Positions 1 through 12,380 of a DNA stretch of 64,000 nt are shown piece by piece. Source of the DNA: Chrysogorgia sp. JL179-B06 (lineage: Eukaryota; Cnidaria; Anthozoa; Scleralcyonacea; Chrysogorgiidae); assembly GCA_035772405.1 (NCBI GenBank), contig JAYKKM010000502.1:20001-84000 (forward strand), written 5' to 3'. Position numbers and translations under genes: made by a program. Position 1 is the first letter of the stretch, and every line of letters begins with the position of its first letter. A model generated the notes under the pieces. The model saw only the letters and a list, made by a program, of their open reading frames with translations. It was not told the DNA's origin and did not search any database.

Positions 1-287
1 TGGCAGTATGTTTATTATTTGATTAAAATTATAAATACTATCTGCTTGATAATTAGCCTATATATACAGTAGTTTAGGGTGAAAAAACATGCATACTATT
101 GCTGTGTTTATATGACCTGGGCCTGGCCTACAATTTTGTAGCAATAAACAAGCATTACTATGTATACTTGTCCGTGTTAATACTTAATATATACATTGCT
201 GTAGTGAATAAGGGAGAGCTCGGGGGGAAACAGACGATACAGTACATGGATGATTGTCAAGCAAGCTCATATCCTCAGAAAAATTAT
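1..287. other. AT-rich DNA without a gene
   Basis: No conserved coding signal, RNA gene or clear repeat was seen. The one longer frame here has no recognisable domain. Confidence 0.5.
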
Positions 288-352
288 TCTGTGTCCCGGA
301 CAGGGATAACTTTCTGATTTCCAATGAGATGCTCTGGCCATTGAGCTACCAA
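288..352 (-). repeat. tRNA-like SINE fragment
   Basis: Read on the minus strand, this stretch has an A-box-like TAGCTCAATGG..CAGAGC segment, as in the D arm of a tRNA. It is followed after the expected distance by a poor B-box-like stretch (ATCCCTGTCCGGGACA). The acceptor and anticodon arms do not fold into a standard cloverleaf by eye, so a tRNA-derived SINE scrap is more likely than a functional tRNA gene. Confidence 0.35.
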
Positions 353-535
353 GACTCAGATGGTTAGTGAACGTTAATTACATTGATGTACTGATTCTAT
401 TGATATAACAGCAGTGTATATATTAACACACCCAATCATTAGTCATTACTGAAATATATAGTAACTGTTGTGCATAGGCAGTACATATATCATTAGAACC
501 AGTGCATCATTGTAACCTCTCTCCATCTGAATCTC

Positions 536-602
536 GATGGCTCAATGGTTAGAGGCCGTCACTGGCAATAAGGTTATAATTTTTTCAACCAGGAATATTA
601 TG
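536..602 (+). repeat. tRNA-like SINE fragment
   Basis: Plus-strand GATGGCTCAATGGTTAGAG looks like a tRNA A-box region. About 30 bases later GGTTATAATTTTTTCAACC occupies the place of a T-arm/B box but has lost the RGTTCRA core. With the similar fragment 200 bp upstream on the other strand, this suggests decayed tRNA-derived SINE copies. Confidence 0.35.
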
Positions 603-2004
603 TTTCTGACGATATCATCTTGACGTCCATGTTTTGTATACTGGTATGTATTCCATATATAATCTGTGTTTACAGTACTCCAATTAGTACTCCAGTACAG
701 TACTCCAGTACTCCAATACAGTACTGCAGTAATTTTAAGTCTGCAGTTAAGACTTTTCTTTTTTAAAATTAATAGTTATTGTTCATAGTGTTAATATGTA
801 GTAGGCTTTATCTTATAATGAAACTGTAATTAGTTTTAAAAGTAACTTTAAGAATATATATATTGTTGTAAGAGCATTGAGACTATTGTATAATGCTCCT
901 AATACGTCTTTATTATTATTATTATTATTATTATTATGGAACATGTTAGACCTACAGTACACTTAGCTGGCCTAGTGGGTCACAACTTATTCTGTCAATG
1001 TAAAATACAGCTTATTATTATAAGTTCACATTGGGTATGTTGACAGCTACTATGTGTGTTAGCTAGATCATTGTCGACAAGCAGACTAGGCATGGCATTC
1101 TGAATATAGGTTATGATATATATGTGCACGGTGATATAATTTAGATACTATAGTACACAATGCCATATATTATATGCTTTGTTACATGGCAAATATGGTA
1201 TCTGCAATCTGCATTAGGTATTATTATTATTATTAGTATTATTGTTAATGCATTATTATTATTAGTATTAATAATAATAATAATAATAATAATACAATAA
1301 TATTTATACAGGATAGCCCCTTCAATGCTAACACTGGTATCAATATATGGGGTCTTGTTTTCTAACAAATTACAGTTGTTACAAATGTACAGTACAATGT
1401 TACAAAAACTAATTTTAACTCAAAAGTTGTATATCCTTCACATATTGTCAATTAAGGCAATAGATAATGGTGCTATAACATGTATGAACAGATTAATTGA
1501 AACATGGAAAATAGCTCTTTACTGGTAGATATGATGTTAAAATGCCTTGGAATTTCCTAACTGGCATTACACAATGTAACTTGCTTCTAATACAAGAGGT
1601 ACAAAACTTGGGATTTCTATTAACCAATCAGTTTCCCTGACATGCATTATGCCTAGAGACCTCTGATTATGACCATCAATATTTAGTTATCCATATTGCT
1701 ACATTGGACTACTGTGATGTGGAGCTGGCAGGTAGAATTATCAACTTACTGTATATAATCTATCGACACCAACAATTGGAATATTATCCCTAATAGGTAC
1801 GTCTTAGTAAATCTAATTTGAATGGACCCCTATACATTTGCACTATATATGCATGCCATCCGTAGACATTTGAACGAATTTGATTTTTTTAAAGGACACT
1901 CATTGTATGATAGAGATGCACTTTCTTCCTTCAACAACCTTTGGTGTGTCTATACAAAATACTGCATTGGTTATTTCGTGAGTCATCAATATTGTGATAA
2001 AAGT
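603..2004. repeat. AT-rich DNA with short tandem repeats
   Basis: No gene was recognised. The stretch holds a degenerate minisatellite built on CAGTACTCC (676-732), an (ATT)n tract at 912-937, and a partly palindromic ATT/AAT tract at 1218-1302. Open frames crossing the triplet tracts encode only homopolymer-like runs. Confidence 0.7.
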
Positions 2005-2007
2005 AAT

Positions 2008-2084
2008 TTCTTTCTTAGTGATTGATGGTAGAAACAGCAGTAGACCCCCCCACTATTCTGTTGCTGCACTCAAAAATTTAAAAA
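2008..2084 (+). repeat. Dispersed repeat, copy 1
   Basis: The segment starting TTTCTTTCTTAGTGATTGAT and ending in CAAAAATTTAAAAATG recurs with substitutions and an 18-bp length difference at 2822-2920. Both contain GTAGAAACAGCAGT and CCACTATTCTGTT. The pair brackets the fold-back element between them, but no target duplication was found. Confidence 0.6.
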
Positions 2085-2504
2085 TGCCCGGGTCTTGCAA
2101 GAGGCCCGGCCACATCGCCACGTCAATCACTTGTGATTGGTGTATTCTGCAGACCAATGAAATGTTGCAACCATTATGCGTATTGCGTACCTACCAGTAA
2201 CACGAAGTACCCGTTCATCTCAACAGTTTCCCCAATTCCACTGGCTAAAAGCATTTATTATACATTCAAAATTCATTCTCGTTTCCTATTGGTCAATTCC
2301 AGTGAATTCTTAATCTCTGGCAGGTGCGACCTCATTTCTGTTGAATACTGTGAATTATTGCACGGAGGTGTCCAAAACAAAAATTATTTAACACTGATGA
2401 CGTCACTAGGACCAAACGTGCAAAAATTACAAATTAAAAAACGCCTGTAGTAGATTTGTTTGTATATTTTTATAGTAAGACTATCTTGAACAATGTACAA
2501 TAAA

Positions 2505-2643
2505 ACAATTATTGGATTCGGCTTATGCATGATATTTAAGAGTTATCCAGACCTCGGTCAAAGTTATCTGCTTTGGCAGGTAACATTGACCTCGGTCTGG
2601 ATAATTCTTGATATCATGATGCTCAACCTCATCCAATAATTGT
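2505..2643. mobile_element. Fold-back (MITE-like) inverted repeat
   Basis: The two halves are reverse complements of each other over about 65 bp per arm with scattered mismatches. The left arm starts ACAATTATTGGATT and ends near CAAAGTTATCTG; the right arm ends CATCCAATAATTGT. The centre is only about 6 bases. No coding capacity. This is the structure of a short non-autonomous element, or of an old fold-back repeat. Confidence 0.65.
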
Positions 2644-2821
2644 ATATTATGCTGTACTGTTACTACCATACAATAACATTATAAACGTATGAGGTGTCTA
2701 AAAATATATACTTGCAATTAAGGGATCATTCATACATCTCATGGAAATTTATGGGAGGGGTACAGTACACATGTCAGTCCTGGGGCCCGAGTTTTGCTCT
2801 CGTGTGAGACTAAAGTGCTGT

Positions 2822-2920
2822 AATTTCTTTCTTAGTGATTTATAGTAGAAACAGCAGTAAACTTCCCCACTATTCTGTTCAGTGCAGGTGCCAGATACTG
2901 CACCCAAAAATTTAAAAAGT
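2822..2920 (+). repeat. Dispersed repeat, copy 2
   Basis: Second copy of the repeat at 2008-2084, longer by about 18 bp (CAGTGCAGGTGCCAGATA inserted after the ATTCTGTT motif). Confidence 0.6.
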
Positions 2921-3157
2921 TTACGCTATTTAGTTTGATATCCTATGGAAGAATTAAATTCAAACAACACAAAGCTCTCAGAGATATTGTCCACTGCAAA
3001 TTTATTCAGTTTTGCAAATAAATGGGCTAATACCTAATTCAAGTAAAAGAACTACAGTACTAAATTACAGTATTACAGTAGTAAATTAGCAACTACGCTA
3101 TAAAAGTTTCAAACAGTATAAGCGGGCGAGGGGTGTTGCGTATAACGTATTTCTAGT

Positions 3158-5835
3158 ATGATGAGACAATGTTAATGCATGGTAGGATATCACTGTCCTT
3201 GTACCCTCTGCCTATGAGTATGACTCTAAGGTTTTGGGCTTTGTTTTGGAATTCATCATCATTGGTGATAATCCTCCTGTATCTTAACATTTGGCTATAT
3301 ATAAGGCCCTTTTTACAGCTGTTTGGATGGTGTGATGTGCTATGGAGGAGTGGCATGCGGTCAGTGGGTTTGACATAGAGAGTTGATTCAATTGTGCGGT
3401 TAGGAGTGATGTAAATGTTGGTGTCGAGGAAGTTAACATTGGTGGTGGAGTACGAGACTGTGAATTTGATGGTTTGATGGAATGAGTTGAGGTGATTGGT
3501 GAAATTGAGAAATGCTTTCTCCCCGTGTGTCCATATCAGAAAGATATCATCAATGAACCTTTTCCAAACAAAAGGGTGAGATTATCCGGTGCTGATGATA
3601 GCACACATTTCTCCAGTGAGCCCATGAAAATATTGGCATAAGAGGGAGCCATCTTGGTGCCCATGGCTGTACCATGTTTTTGAAGGTACAGTTGATTTTT
3701 GAAAGTGAAGTAGTTCTCTTTCAGTATGAAATGAAGAAATTGGTGAATGATTTTACGGAGGGGCCACATGTGTCCATGTTTGGATTGTAATGCTTCTAGA
3801 ATGCATTCGATGCCCTCATTGTGAGGGATGTTGGTGTATAGAGATTTTACATCAATTGTGGCTAAGATGGTGTTGGGTGGAAGTGGAGTTGGTATGGTGA
3901 ATATGGTTTGCAAGAAGTGGTTGGTGTCTTTGATGTAAGATGGCAGCTCTGACACAAGAGGTTTGAGGTGGAAATCGATGAATGAGGAGAGCTTGTCGGT
4001 GGGAGAGTTGCAGCCAGATATGATAGGTCGTCCTGGGTTGTTGGGTTTGTGTATTTTTGGTATTAGATAGAAGATTGGTGTTCGTACTTTGGATGGTGTT
4101 AGAAGATACTGGAATGTTTTATGGTCAATATCTTCATATTTGAACAGGTCCTTTAGGTTGTTGGTTATCGTCGATGTTTGTGCTGTTATGACTGTATCTC
4201 CATGGCTATGGATTTTTTCATAGTACTGTATTTGGTATCATTAAGTTGGGAGTATGCTTCTTTTTCATAGTCCATTGAGGACCATATAACGATAGCACCT
4301 CCTTTGTCTGCTGGCTTAATGACATAATCCTGGTTGATGTGGTTGTAGTGTGCGAGGAATTGTAGTTCCTCTTGGTTGAGGTTGGAGGGAAAGTGATGTT
4401 GTGTATTGCTATTGAATGTATGTTGGATGGATTGTGCTACTAATGCAATGTAGGATAGGAGGTTTGGGTTGTCTGGAAGTGGCGGTTCCCATGTGCCAGT
4501 TGTTCGAAAGGGATTTGGATGTGAGTCGGATGAGTTCCTGAAGTGATAGTGTGTGTACATTGTCCTTCTGAATTTTTTGAAGGAATTTACAATGGATTGA
4601 ATATGGGTTGGTGGAGGTGTAGGTACAAATTTTAGGCCTTTGGAGAGCATGGATTGGAGTGGTTTTGGTATTTGGTGGTCTGTGAGGTTGACTATGAGGT
4701 TCTCGTTGGTGTGGTTCTTTATGGCTTGCCGGTGGTAGTTTTTGTCTTGGTTTTTGCTGCAGGCTCTCCGGTGTGATGGCTCATGAAGGAAGGATTTTAT
4801 TGCCTTCCTTTCATGAGCATGTTGTATATGATGGGAAACTTGTTCTTGTTTCCCATCAAATGCAACATGGGATTGTGGTGTGTTGGTGGTGTGGGATGGT
4901 GGAATGATGTTTGGGGTGCTTGGTGGCATTGGGGTGGTGCTTGTGGGTGGGTGGACGGTACTGGTGTGTGGTGTGGTTTTGGACAATGCGGCCGTTTCCG
5001 AAAATCCGTTTTGTGTTGTGGTTTGGACAGAGTGTTGGTGGAAGTGGGTTTGTGGTGTGGTTTTGATTTATTGGTTGGTGGTTTGTGACGTTTGTGGCTT
5101 GGTGTAGTGGCTTTGAATGGATGAGGTCGCTTGGATGATTTTGGTGCATGTGATGATGAGGCGACGTTGATGAGTGTGGTAGAGACCTCAAGTGATGAAT
5201 GGCTTTGAAGAGCAGTAGAGATGTTTTGAATTTGTTGATGGATTTTCTCTATCTGCTCATTGTGGTGTGAGGTGAGGGTGGAGATGAATGTTTTGGTGCA
5301 GTCCCCAATTGCCGTGTCCCATCTGCTTGGTGCTGTGGTGATAACTGGACATGGTCCTGCACTGAATAATACTGAGGGCCACTGGTGTTGTGTGGTTGTG
5401 GGTGTGTTTCTGAAGGATGTTGATGTGGTGGAGATGGCGTGATTTTTGCTTGTTGAGGGCTACAAGCTCCTCAAATGCAGACTGGGTGGTGGTGGATGTT
5501 GGTGGTGGGATGGTGCTGGAGGAGGTTTTGGGATTAGCTGTGGTTGGTGTAGTGATTCCAGTGGATGGGTGGGTATTGTTGTGGGTGAGTATCACAACAT
5601 GTGGGTGGATATGATGTTGTGCTTGTGGTTTGGTGTTGGATGGTTTTGGTGATGACAGTGGTGGTGACGATGGTGCTGGTGTGGTGATTTGGTCATCCTC
5701 AGAATTGAGGATCCGGTCTTCATCCTCCAGGACAAGATCCGGACCCAAGAAGGTGCCAATTTGTGATGGTGGTATCATTAATAATGACATCTCCATCTCC
5801 ATATCGGCATCGACAAGATAGTTTTCCATCTGCAA
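3158..5835 (-). pseudogene. Penelope-like reverse transcriptase, copy 1
   Basis: Broken minus-strand gene of a Penelope-like retroelement (PLE). The N-terminal third (5829 to about 4850) is a Pro/Thr/His-rich linker. The conserved block VIKPADKGGAIVIW follows. RT motifs are LIPKIHKP, ATIDVKSLYTNIPHNEG, GTAMGTKMAPSYANIFM and, after a frameshift, the FIDDIF catalytic box. At least two lesions are visible against copy 2: a 4-bp insertion near 4217 and a lost G in a homopolymer near 3575. A good acceptor (TTTGCAG) lies directly before the ATG at 5829, so an upstream intron is possible. Homology to copy 2 stops abruptly at 3158 before the RT thumb, and no GIY-YIG endonuclease follows. Confidence 0.85.
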
Positions 5836-8800
5836 ATATAGTGTATATAGCTGAATGGGAATAGTTGATGGTGTAAATATGTTTCTATTGATGAATATTT
5901 TAAATGTGTGGATTAGGCGAGTGTGGGAAATGGTTCAATGTACCGTAAGTGAATGTTAATTGATATGATAAATGGGATTGGTGGAGTCTTGAGTGAGATG
6001 TTGGAGTTGTGATGTGAGTCAGGAATGGATATGTGCAATTGTATGGGTGAGGTGAATCAGTGAATGATTGATGGTTAATATCCTGGGGTGATCATCTGTG
6101 TTTGTAAAAAGTGTTGCGCCCCATGGTTATGGATTTGTTGAGGCAGTATGTGGATTGGAGGCCAGTGTGATGTGAGGTGTGTTGTAAAATAAACGGTAAT
6201 GGGTTGGTGGCAATACATGTATATGATGGGATTAGTGGAATGGATGCAGATATGATTTATTGAATGTGGGTGAAATGAGTGTATAATGAACATGATAGTG
6301 ATGATCTGAGTTCATGATGTCTAGTGATATTTAATTAAAATGTTATAACATGATTATTGTTCATATGTTTGCATTTTCAGATGCCATAGATATGAATGAT
6401 ATGCTGTAACAGGAAATAATTATTTCTCTGTTTGCATTTATAGGTGGGTTTATTTCACCAGGAGATCACAATGATTCTTACCCTTTTCCTGAAATGTAGA
6501 TCAACTTTTTAAATAAAATTTAAGTAAAATATAAGAAAATAAGAGTATAAAGTCAGGTATTCAGATCCTGGGAATATAGTGGTACCCATGATGTAGACGT
6601 GGTTGATGATGGATGGGCCGAAATGGAGTGAGGTCAACATGTAAACTTTGCTGCTGGTGGAATATGGACTATGCAGATGAACATGAGATGGAATGAATAT
6701 GAGACTAAATGAAGTTATTGTAATAGTTTTCATCTGAAATTATTTGGGTGTAGAGATATTAAAATTCGAGAGTGGTGATTGGGGGAATGGGACCCACCCG
6801 AGTCTGGGGTTTAAGTTTAGTACTACATGTATGGGATTATTATATCTGATCGATTTAATTTGGTCTGACGATGTGGAAACTAGTGGGTGGTGATAGTTTG
6901 GATGAATAGGATTTGTCTGTGTGAAACCGTGGAACTACCAGAGAGAAAGAGACAAAAAGGGAAGGAAAGGAAAAACGAGGAAGTGGCTAGCATTTTTTAT
7001 TGTAAATTGGAAAAAATACTAAAATATCGAAATAAAAATAGAAAACAATGTCAAAGGGAAAATAAAAGAAGTCGGTATTCGGATCCTGTGAATAAATTTG
7101 TGGACCAGTCTATCTGTGTTGAATACCTGGGCTGACGGTGTTATAGGATAGTGGAGTGACATATCTGATAAAAGGGAAATTGAATGGTGTTTTTGAGTGA
7201 ATAAAAGAGGAGAAAGAAAGAAAGGGAAGGGACATGGAAGGTATGGGAGGAATTGCAAAACCCGGGTACGGTGAATGAAAATGTATGCCAAGGCCGAGGT
7301 GAATGCCTGATGTCCGCCACCCCGACCTTGTCCCTGTTTTAAGAAAAACAAAGGTCATGAATCGTCAGGTTCCAAGCATGACCGGGAAGGCACGTTCTAA
7401 CCTACTAGCAGGTCTTGGAACGACGTGCCCGCATGTGGAAGTGGAAAAATAAAGTAGGAGAGGAAAAAGTTTTTTGGTCGAAAACGAAAAGGCGCGAAAA
7501 AAGACGAGCGAAAAAATATGCAAAATTGTGGGCGAAAATCATTGGAAATTCCTGACTTGGGCGTGCTGGATTGTGTGACGGTGCAAAAACTGGATGATAT
7601 GAAAAAATAGGATATTGTACTTACGAATTCAGTTTAGAAACAGGTTTTTGGGCATATGCGATAATACTGGGGAAGTTGCTGTACAGAGAAGACAATATAA
7701 ACGTTGTTATGGAAACGTGTGGTGGTCAGAGGTTGCATGGGGTGGTTTGGGACCATGATTGATAATTGGTTGAAGGTGTCTTAAAGGTGAGATCTGTCAT
7801 GAAGTATTTCATGCGTGATCGTTCTAAATGTGTTTGTGGATGAATGGTATTCGATTCGGTTGAATTACAGTTTGTGGATTTATAACGGATGGAAGCCCAT
7901 GTGGGGAATGATGAGGCTGAGTGGCTATGTCGACGACGTATAATTCGAGGAGAGACGGAACGAATGCTCTGATGGACGACCGATGTTTCTAGAAGGTTTC
8001 CAGTAAGTTATTTACAGTTTCACTAACAGTTTAGTTTAAATGTTGGAATATATTTACAAAATATATTGCAGGAATTTTGGAGATCAAATTACAGCAAGTT
8101 GTGTTATCGTACTGTACAAGGGAAAGTATAATATAGCTAATGATTTGTGCACAGTGATAAGTTGGGGTTAATTTGTGAAAATTGATTGCCGAAAAGGGGT
8201 TGTTATATTCATATTGTAGTGGAATTTACAGTAAGTCACTCCTGTTTTTAGATTTATATGTGGTCTTAAGTATTTTTAAACTCATTGGTATTCTCTTATT
8301 TCTCCTTTTCATATTGTATATGTACTTGGTTTGAGAATCAGACAGCTTTAATATTGGTTTTGGTGCCCTAAAGTGGACTGGTTCACTGTGGGTTGTGATT
8401 ATTTGAATGTGTGTAATTATTTTGACCATACCAAGTTTTCCAGTTGTCCCATGATAGTGAAATTAATTAGATATATAAATTGAAACCGAAATTGTCAGTA
8501 TCTTGTATGTATTTAATTCCCCTAGAGCTTGCATGAACATAATATTGCAAATTGGCACATATTTATAGCATTTGTATGTTATTAATCATAGTTGGGGTTT
8601 CTTTCTTCTTAATTGGTACATGGCCAGAGGACGAGTATATGTAGGCAGGACTTGGACACTAGTAAGTAGTCTGTTTAATCAGAGGGTCCCTAGGTCTTTG
8701 ATCACATGTCATACATATGCTGTTGCATGCCATTACTGCTGTTGCAACCCATAACAGGTGAATAATATACTCTGTTAAATTTTTTAAGAATGGACCTTTA

Positions 8801-9639
8801 GTATTACATCAGGGGTCCACTTTGATATTAATTGTCAGCAGGTGGCTTTATTTGTGGATTGTAAGCACTATTTGTACAGTGTAAAGGACAAGAGTTATTC
8901 AGCACCAATTCTGTGCAGCCATCTCAAGACAGGGTGAATGGTAGTTAGTTTATCGGTCGAGACAAATTACTTTGGTGCTGGTAATTGTGCCACTCCAGGT
9001 GTCATGGCCGCAGTTCAGATCCAGTCAATGAGAGTACTGTAGTTCTATACAGATAAAGGATGTCTTTGGAACTCACTCCGTACTGTGCAACCTCACCCTA
9101 TATAAATTCTAATTTATACGTGCACTGAGATTATGTAGATGTGGTATTCCACGTTATTTAACCTAATTATAGTTCCATTTTTCTTCGGTAGGTGAGTTGT
9201 GTGATCATCATATGTGGAGAAGGAACTTGGTAAGTGATTGATTTCAGGTTTCATAAATCTCCAAAATGTTCAAATTCCTAGCGTTGATAGAAGATGGTGC
9301 CACACCGTATGCCCTTAAAGTCACCAACTGTAGATCATTGGCCACAATTTGTTAATTGGTTTGACTGCAGTGGGTTCATTGTTTTGAAGGTGATGGATTC
9401 AGCAGGTGGTTTTTGGTTTTGATTCATTGGTCATCCAGGATTGGTGAAGTTGTTGTCTAGATGAATTATTATTCCAGCCAAAACAAGTACAGGTATGTGG
9501 AGGATCCATTCTTGTTTAATGTTGCAGTAACAATGCCTTTATTCAGCAGAACTGGAGTAGACTGGGATTGGAGGTGGATGGTGATTATATAATATGTGGT
9601 GTGATATGATGACTGTTATGTGAATTTGGTACGTACAAA
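5836..9639. other. Long non-coding stretch between the two Penelope copies
   Basis: About 3.8 kb without a supported gene. Base composition is purine-skewed on the plus strand in parts (for example 6900-7260), which produces long but meaningless frames. A short imperfect hairpin surrounds 7387-7430 (GGCACG..CGTGCC). Part of this stretch may be the 5' untranslated region of copy 1 or the tail of copy 2, but I see no repeat that proves it. Confidence 0.5.
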
Positions 9640-12062
9640 ATGCTCTTTGAGATTTTGGTGGCGTTGAAATGCTATGAATGGATGAGAGGGCCAAATCTGA
9701 GATAGCGCAGGATCATTGTCTATATATGACCAGTGCTCTCTCAGAATGGATGATAGCGGTGCGAGGTTTTGATGATATGGAATGACAAATGGTAATGTAT
9801 GACTGGTGGTGGCGATCTTGGTACTGATGAGTAATTGGGCTTGATTATATGATGAGACAATGTTAATGCATGGTAGGATATCACTGTCCTTGTACCCTCT
9901 GCCTATGAGTATGACTCTAAGGTTTTGGGCTTTGTTTTGGAACCCTCATCATCATTGGTGATAATCCTCCTGTATCTTAACATTTGGCTATATATAAGGC
10001 CCTTTTTACAGCTGTTTGGATGGTGTGATGTGCTATGGAGGAGTGGCATGCGGTCAGTGGGTTTGACATAGAGAGTTGATTCAATTGTGCGGTTAGGAGT
10101 GATGTAAATGTTGGTGTGGAGGAAGTTAACATTGGTGGTGGAGTATGAGACTGTGAATTTGATGGTTTGATGGAATGAGTTGAGGTGATTGGTGAAGTTG
10201 AGAAATGCTTTCTCCCCGTGTGTCCATATCAGAAAGATATCATCAATGAACCTTTTCCAAACAAAAGGGGTGAGATTATCCGGTGCTGATGATAGCACAC
10301 ATTTCTCCAATGAGCCCATGAAAATATTGGCATAAGAGGGAGCCATCTTGGTGCCCATGGCTGTACCATGTTTTTGAAGGTACAGTTGATTTTTGAAAGT
10401 GAAGTAGTTCTCTTTCAGTATGAAATGAAGAAATTGGTGAATGATTTTACGGAGGGGCCACATGTGTCCATGTTTGGATTGTAATGCTTCTAGAATGCAT
10501 TCGATGCCCTCATTGTGAGGGATGTTGGTGTATAGAGATTTTACATCAATTGTGGCTAAGATGGTGTTGGGTGGAAGTGGAGTTAGTATGGTGAATATGG
10601 TTTGCAAGAAGTGGTTGGTGTCTTTGATGTAAGATGGCAGCTCTGACACAAGAGGTTTGAGGTGGAAATTGATGAATGAGGAGAGCTTGTCGGTGGGAGA
10701 GTTGCAGCCAGATATGATAGGTCGTCCTGGGTTGTTGGGTTTGTGTATTTTTGGTATTAGATAGAAGATTGGTGTTCGTACTTTGGATGGTGGTAGAAGA
10801 TACTGGAATGTGTTACGGTCAATATCTTCATATTTGAACAGGTCCTTCAGGTAGTTGGTTATCGTCGATGTTTGTGCTGTTATGACTGTATCTCCATGGC
10901 CATGGATTTTTTCATAGTATTTGGTATCATTAAGTTGGGAGTATGCTTCTTTTTCATAGTCCATTGAGGACCATATAACGATAGCACCTCCTTTGTCTGC
11001 TGCCTTAATGACATAATCCTGGTTGATGTGGTTGTAGTGTGCGAGGAATTGTAGTTCCTCTTGGTTGAGGTTGGAGGGAAAGTGATGTTGTGTATTGCTA
11101 TTGAATGTATGTTGGATGGATTGTGCTACTAATGCAATGTAGGATAGGAGGTTTGGGTTGTCTGGAAGTGGCGGTTCCCATGTGCCAGTTGTTCAAAAGG
11201 GATTTGGATGTGAGTCGGATGAGTTCCTGGAGTGATAGTGTGTGTACATTGTCCTTCTGAATTTTTTGAAGGAATTTACAATGGATTAAATATGGGTTGG
11301 TGGAGGTGTAGGTACACATTTTAGGCCTTTGGAGAGCATGGGTTGGAGTGGTTTTGGTATTTGGTGGTCTGTGAGGTTGACTATGAGGTTCTCGTTGGTG
11401 TGGTTCTTTATGGCTTGCCGGTGGTAGTTTTTGTCTTGGTTTTTGCTGCAGGCTCTCCGGTGTGATGGCTCATGAAGGAAGGATTTTATTGCCTTCCTTT
11501 CATGAGCATGTTGTATATGATGGGAAACTTGTTCTTGTTTCCCATCAAATGCAACATGGGATTGTGGTGTGTTGGTGGTGTGGGATGGTGGAATGATGTT
11601 TGAGGTGCTTGGTGGCATTGGGGTGGTGCTTGTGGGCGGGTGGACGGTACTGGTGTGTGGTGTGGTTTTGGACAATGCGGCCGTTTCCGAAAATCCGTTT
11701 TGTGTTGTGGTTTGGACAGAGTGTTGGTGGAAGTGGGTTTGTGGTGTGGTTTTGATTTATTGGTTGGTGGTTTGTGACGTTTGTGGCTTGGTGGAGTGGC
11801 TTTGAATGGATGAGGTCGCTTGGATAATTTTGAAGCATGTGATGATGAGGCGATGTTGATGAGTGTGGTAGAGACCTCAAGTGATGAATGGCTTTGAAGA
11901 GCAGTAGAGATGTTTTGAATTTGTTGATGGATTTTCTCTATCTGCTCATTGTGGTGTGAGGTGAAGGTGGAGATGAATGTTTTGGTGCGGTCACCAATTG
12001 CCGTGTCCCATCTTGCTTGGTGCTGTGGTGATAACTGGACATGGGGCTGCACTGTGATACTG
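9640..12062 (-). pseudogene. Penelope-like reverse transcriptase, copy 2
   Basis: Nearly identical to copy 1 at a constant offset of 6690 bp. It keeps a 353-residue open frame (10964-9903) with the RT core: LIPKIHKPNNPGRP, the SLYTNIPHNEG palm motif, GTAMGTKMAPSYANIF, and FIDDIF with both catalytic aspartates. The frame shifts near 9944. Beyond the point where copy 1 ends, minus-strand sequence down to about 9640 still encodes thumb-like residues (DPALSQIWPSHPFIAFQ.. NLKEHFVRTKF), a typical PLE RT ending. No GIY-YIG domain was found downstream. The 5' end breaks off at about 12062 inside the Pro/His-rich linker. Confidence 0.85.
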
Positions 12063-12380
12063 AGTTTTTTCTGAATCTTTACGAGTTCCAATCAATCTTA
12101 CGTTTTCAACCCAACCCACCCTCCCTTTCTCTGTGGCATAATTACGCCCATGCTAATATCCACATCCTCCTATTTTTCAAAGCTCACAAATCATGCTGCT
12201 CCCTTTTTTGGGTCAATTCGTCTCAATTGTCAACGCAACAAAAATAGCCTTTTATTTAAAGTGTGGAAAAACAGCTAATAAAAATAGCTAATTTTTAATA
12301 AAAATAGCTAAAAATAGCTAATTAAGATTAGAAATGTACATGTTTCACAAATGTTTCAACTGTTTGAAATGTCAAGTGTT
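12063..12380. other. Junction between Penelope copy 2 and the Helitron-like block
   Basis: No gene. It contains a small cluster of AAAAATAGCTAA repeats at 12255-12325. A Helitron 3' end (hairpin plus CTRR) would be expected near here, since the Helitron genes read on the minus strand, but I could not pick one out confidently. Confidence 0.45.

Noticed and set aside
288..602. Two functional tRNA genes
   Set aside because: A-box-like parts are good, but the B boxes and acceptor stems are not; SINE fragments are more likely.
4783..5821. Plus-strand Gly/Val/Trp-rich frames
   Set aside because: Antisense shadow of the Pro/His/Thr-rich linker of the minus-strand Penelope gene; the same shadows occur in copy 2.
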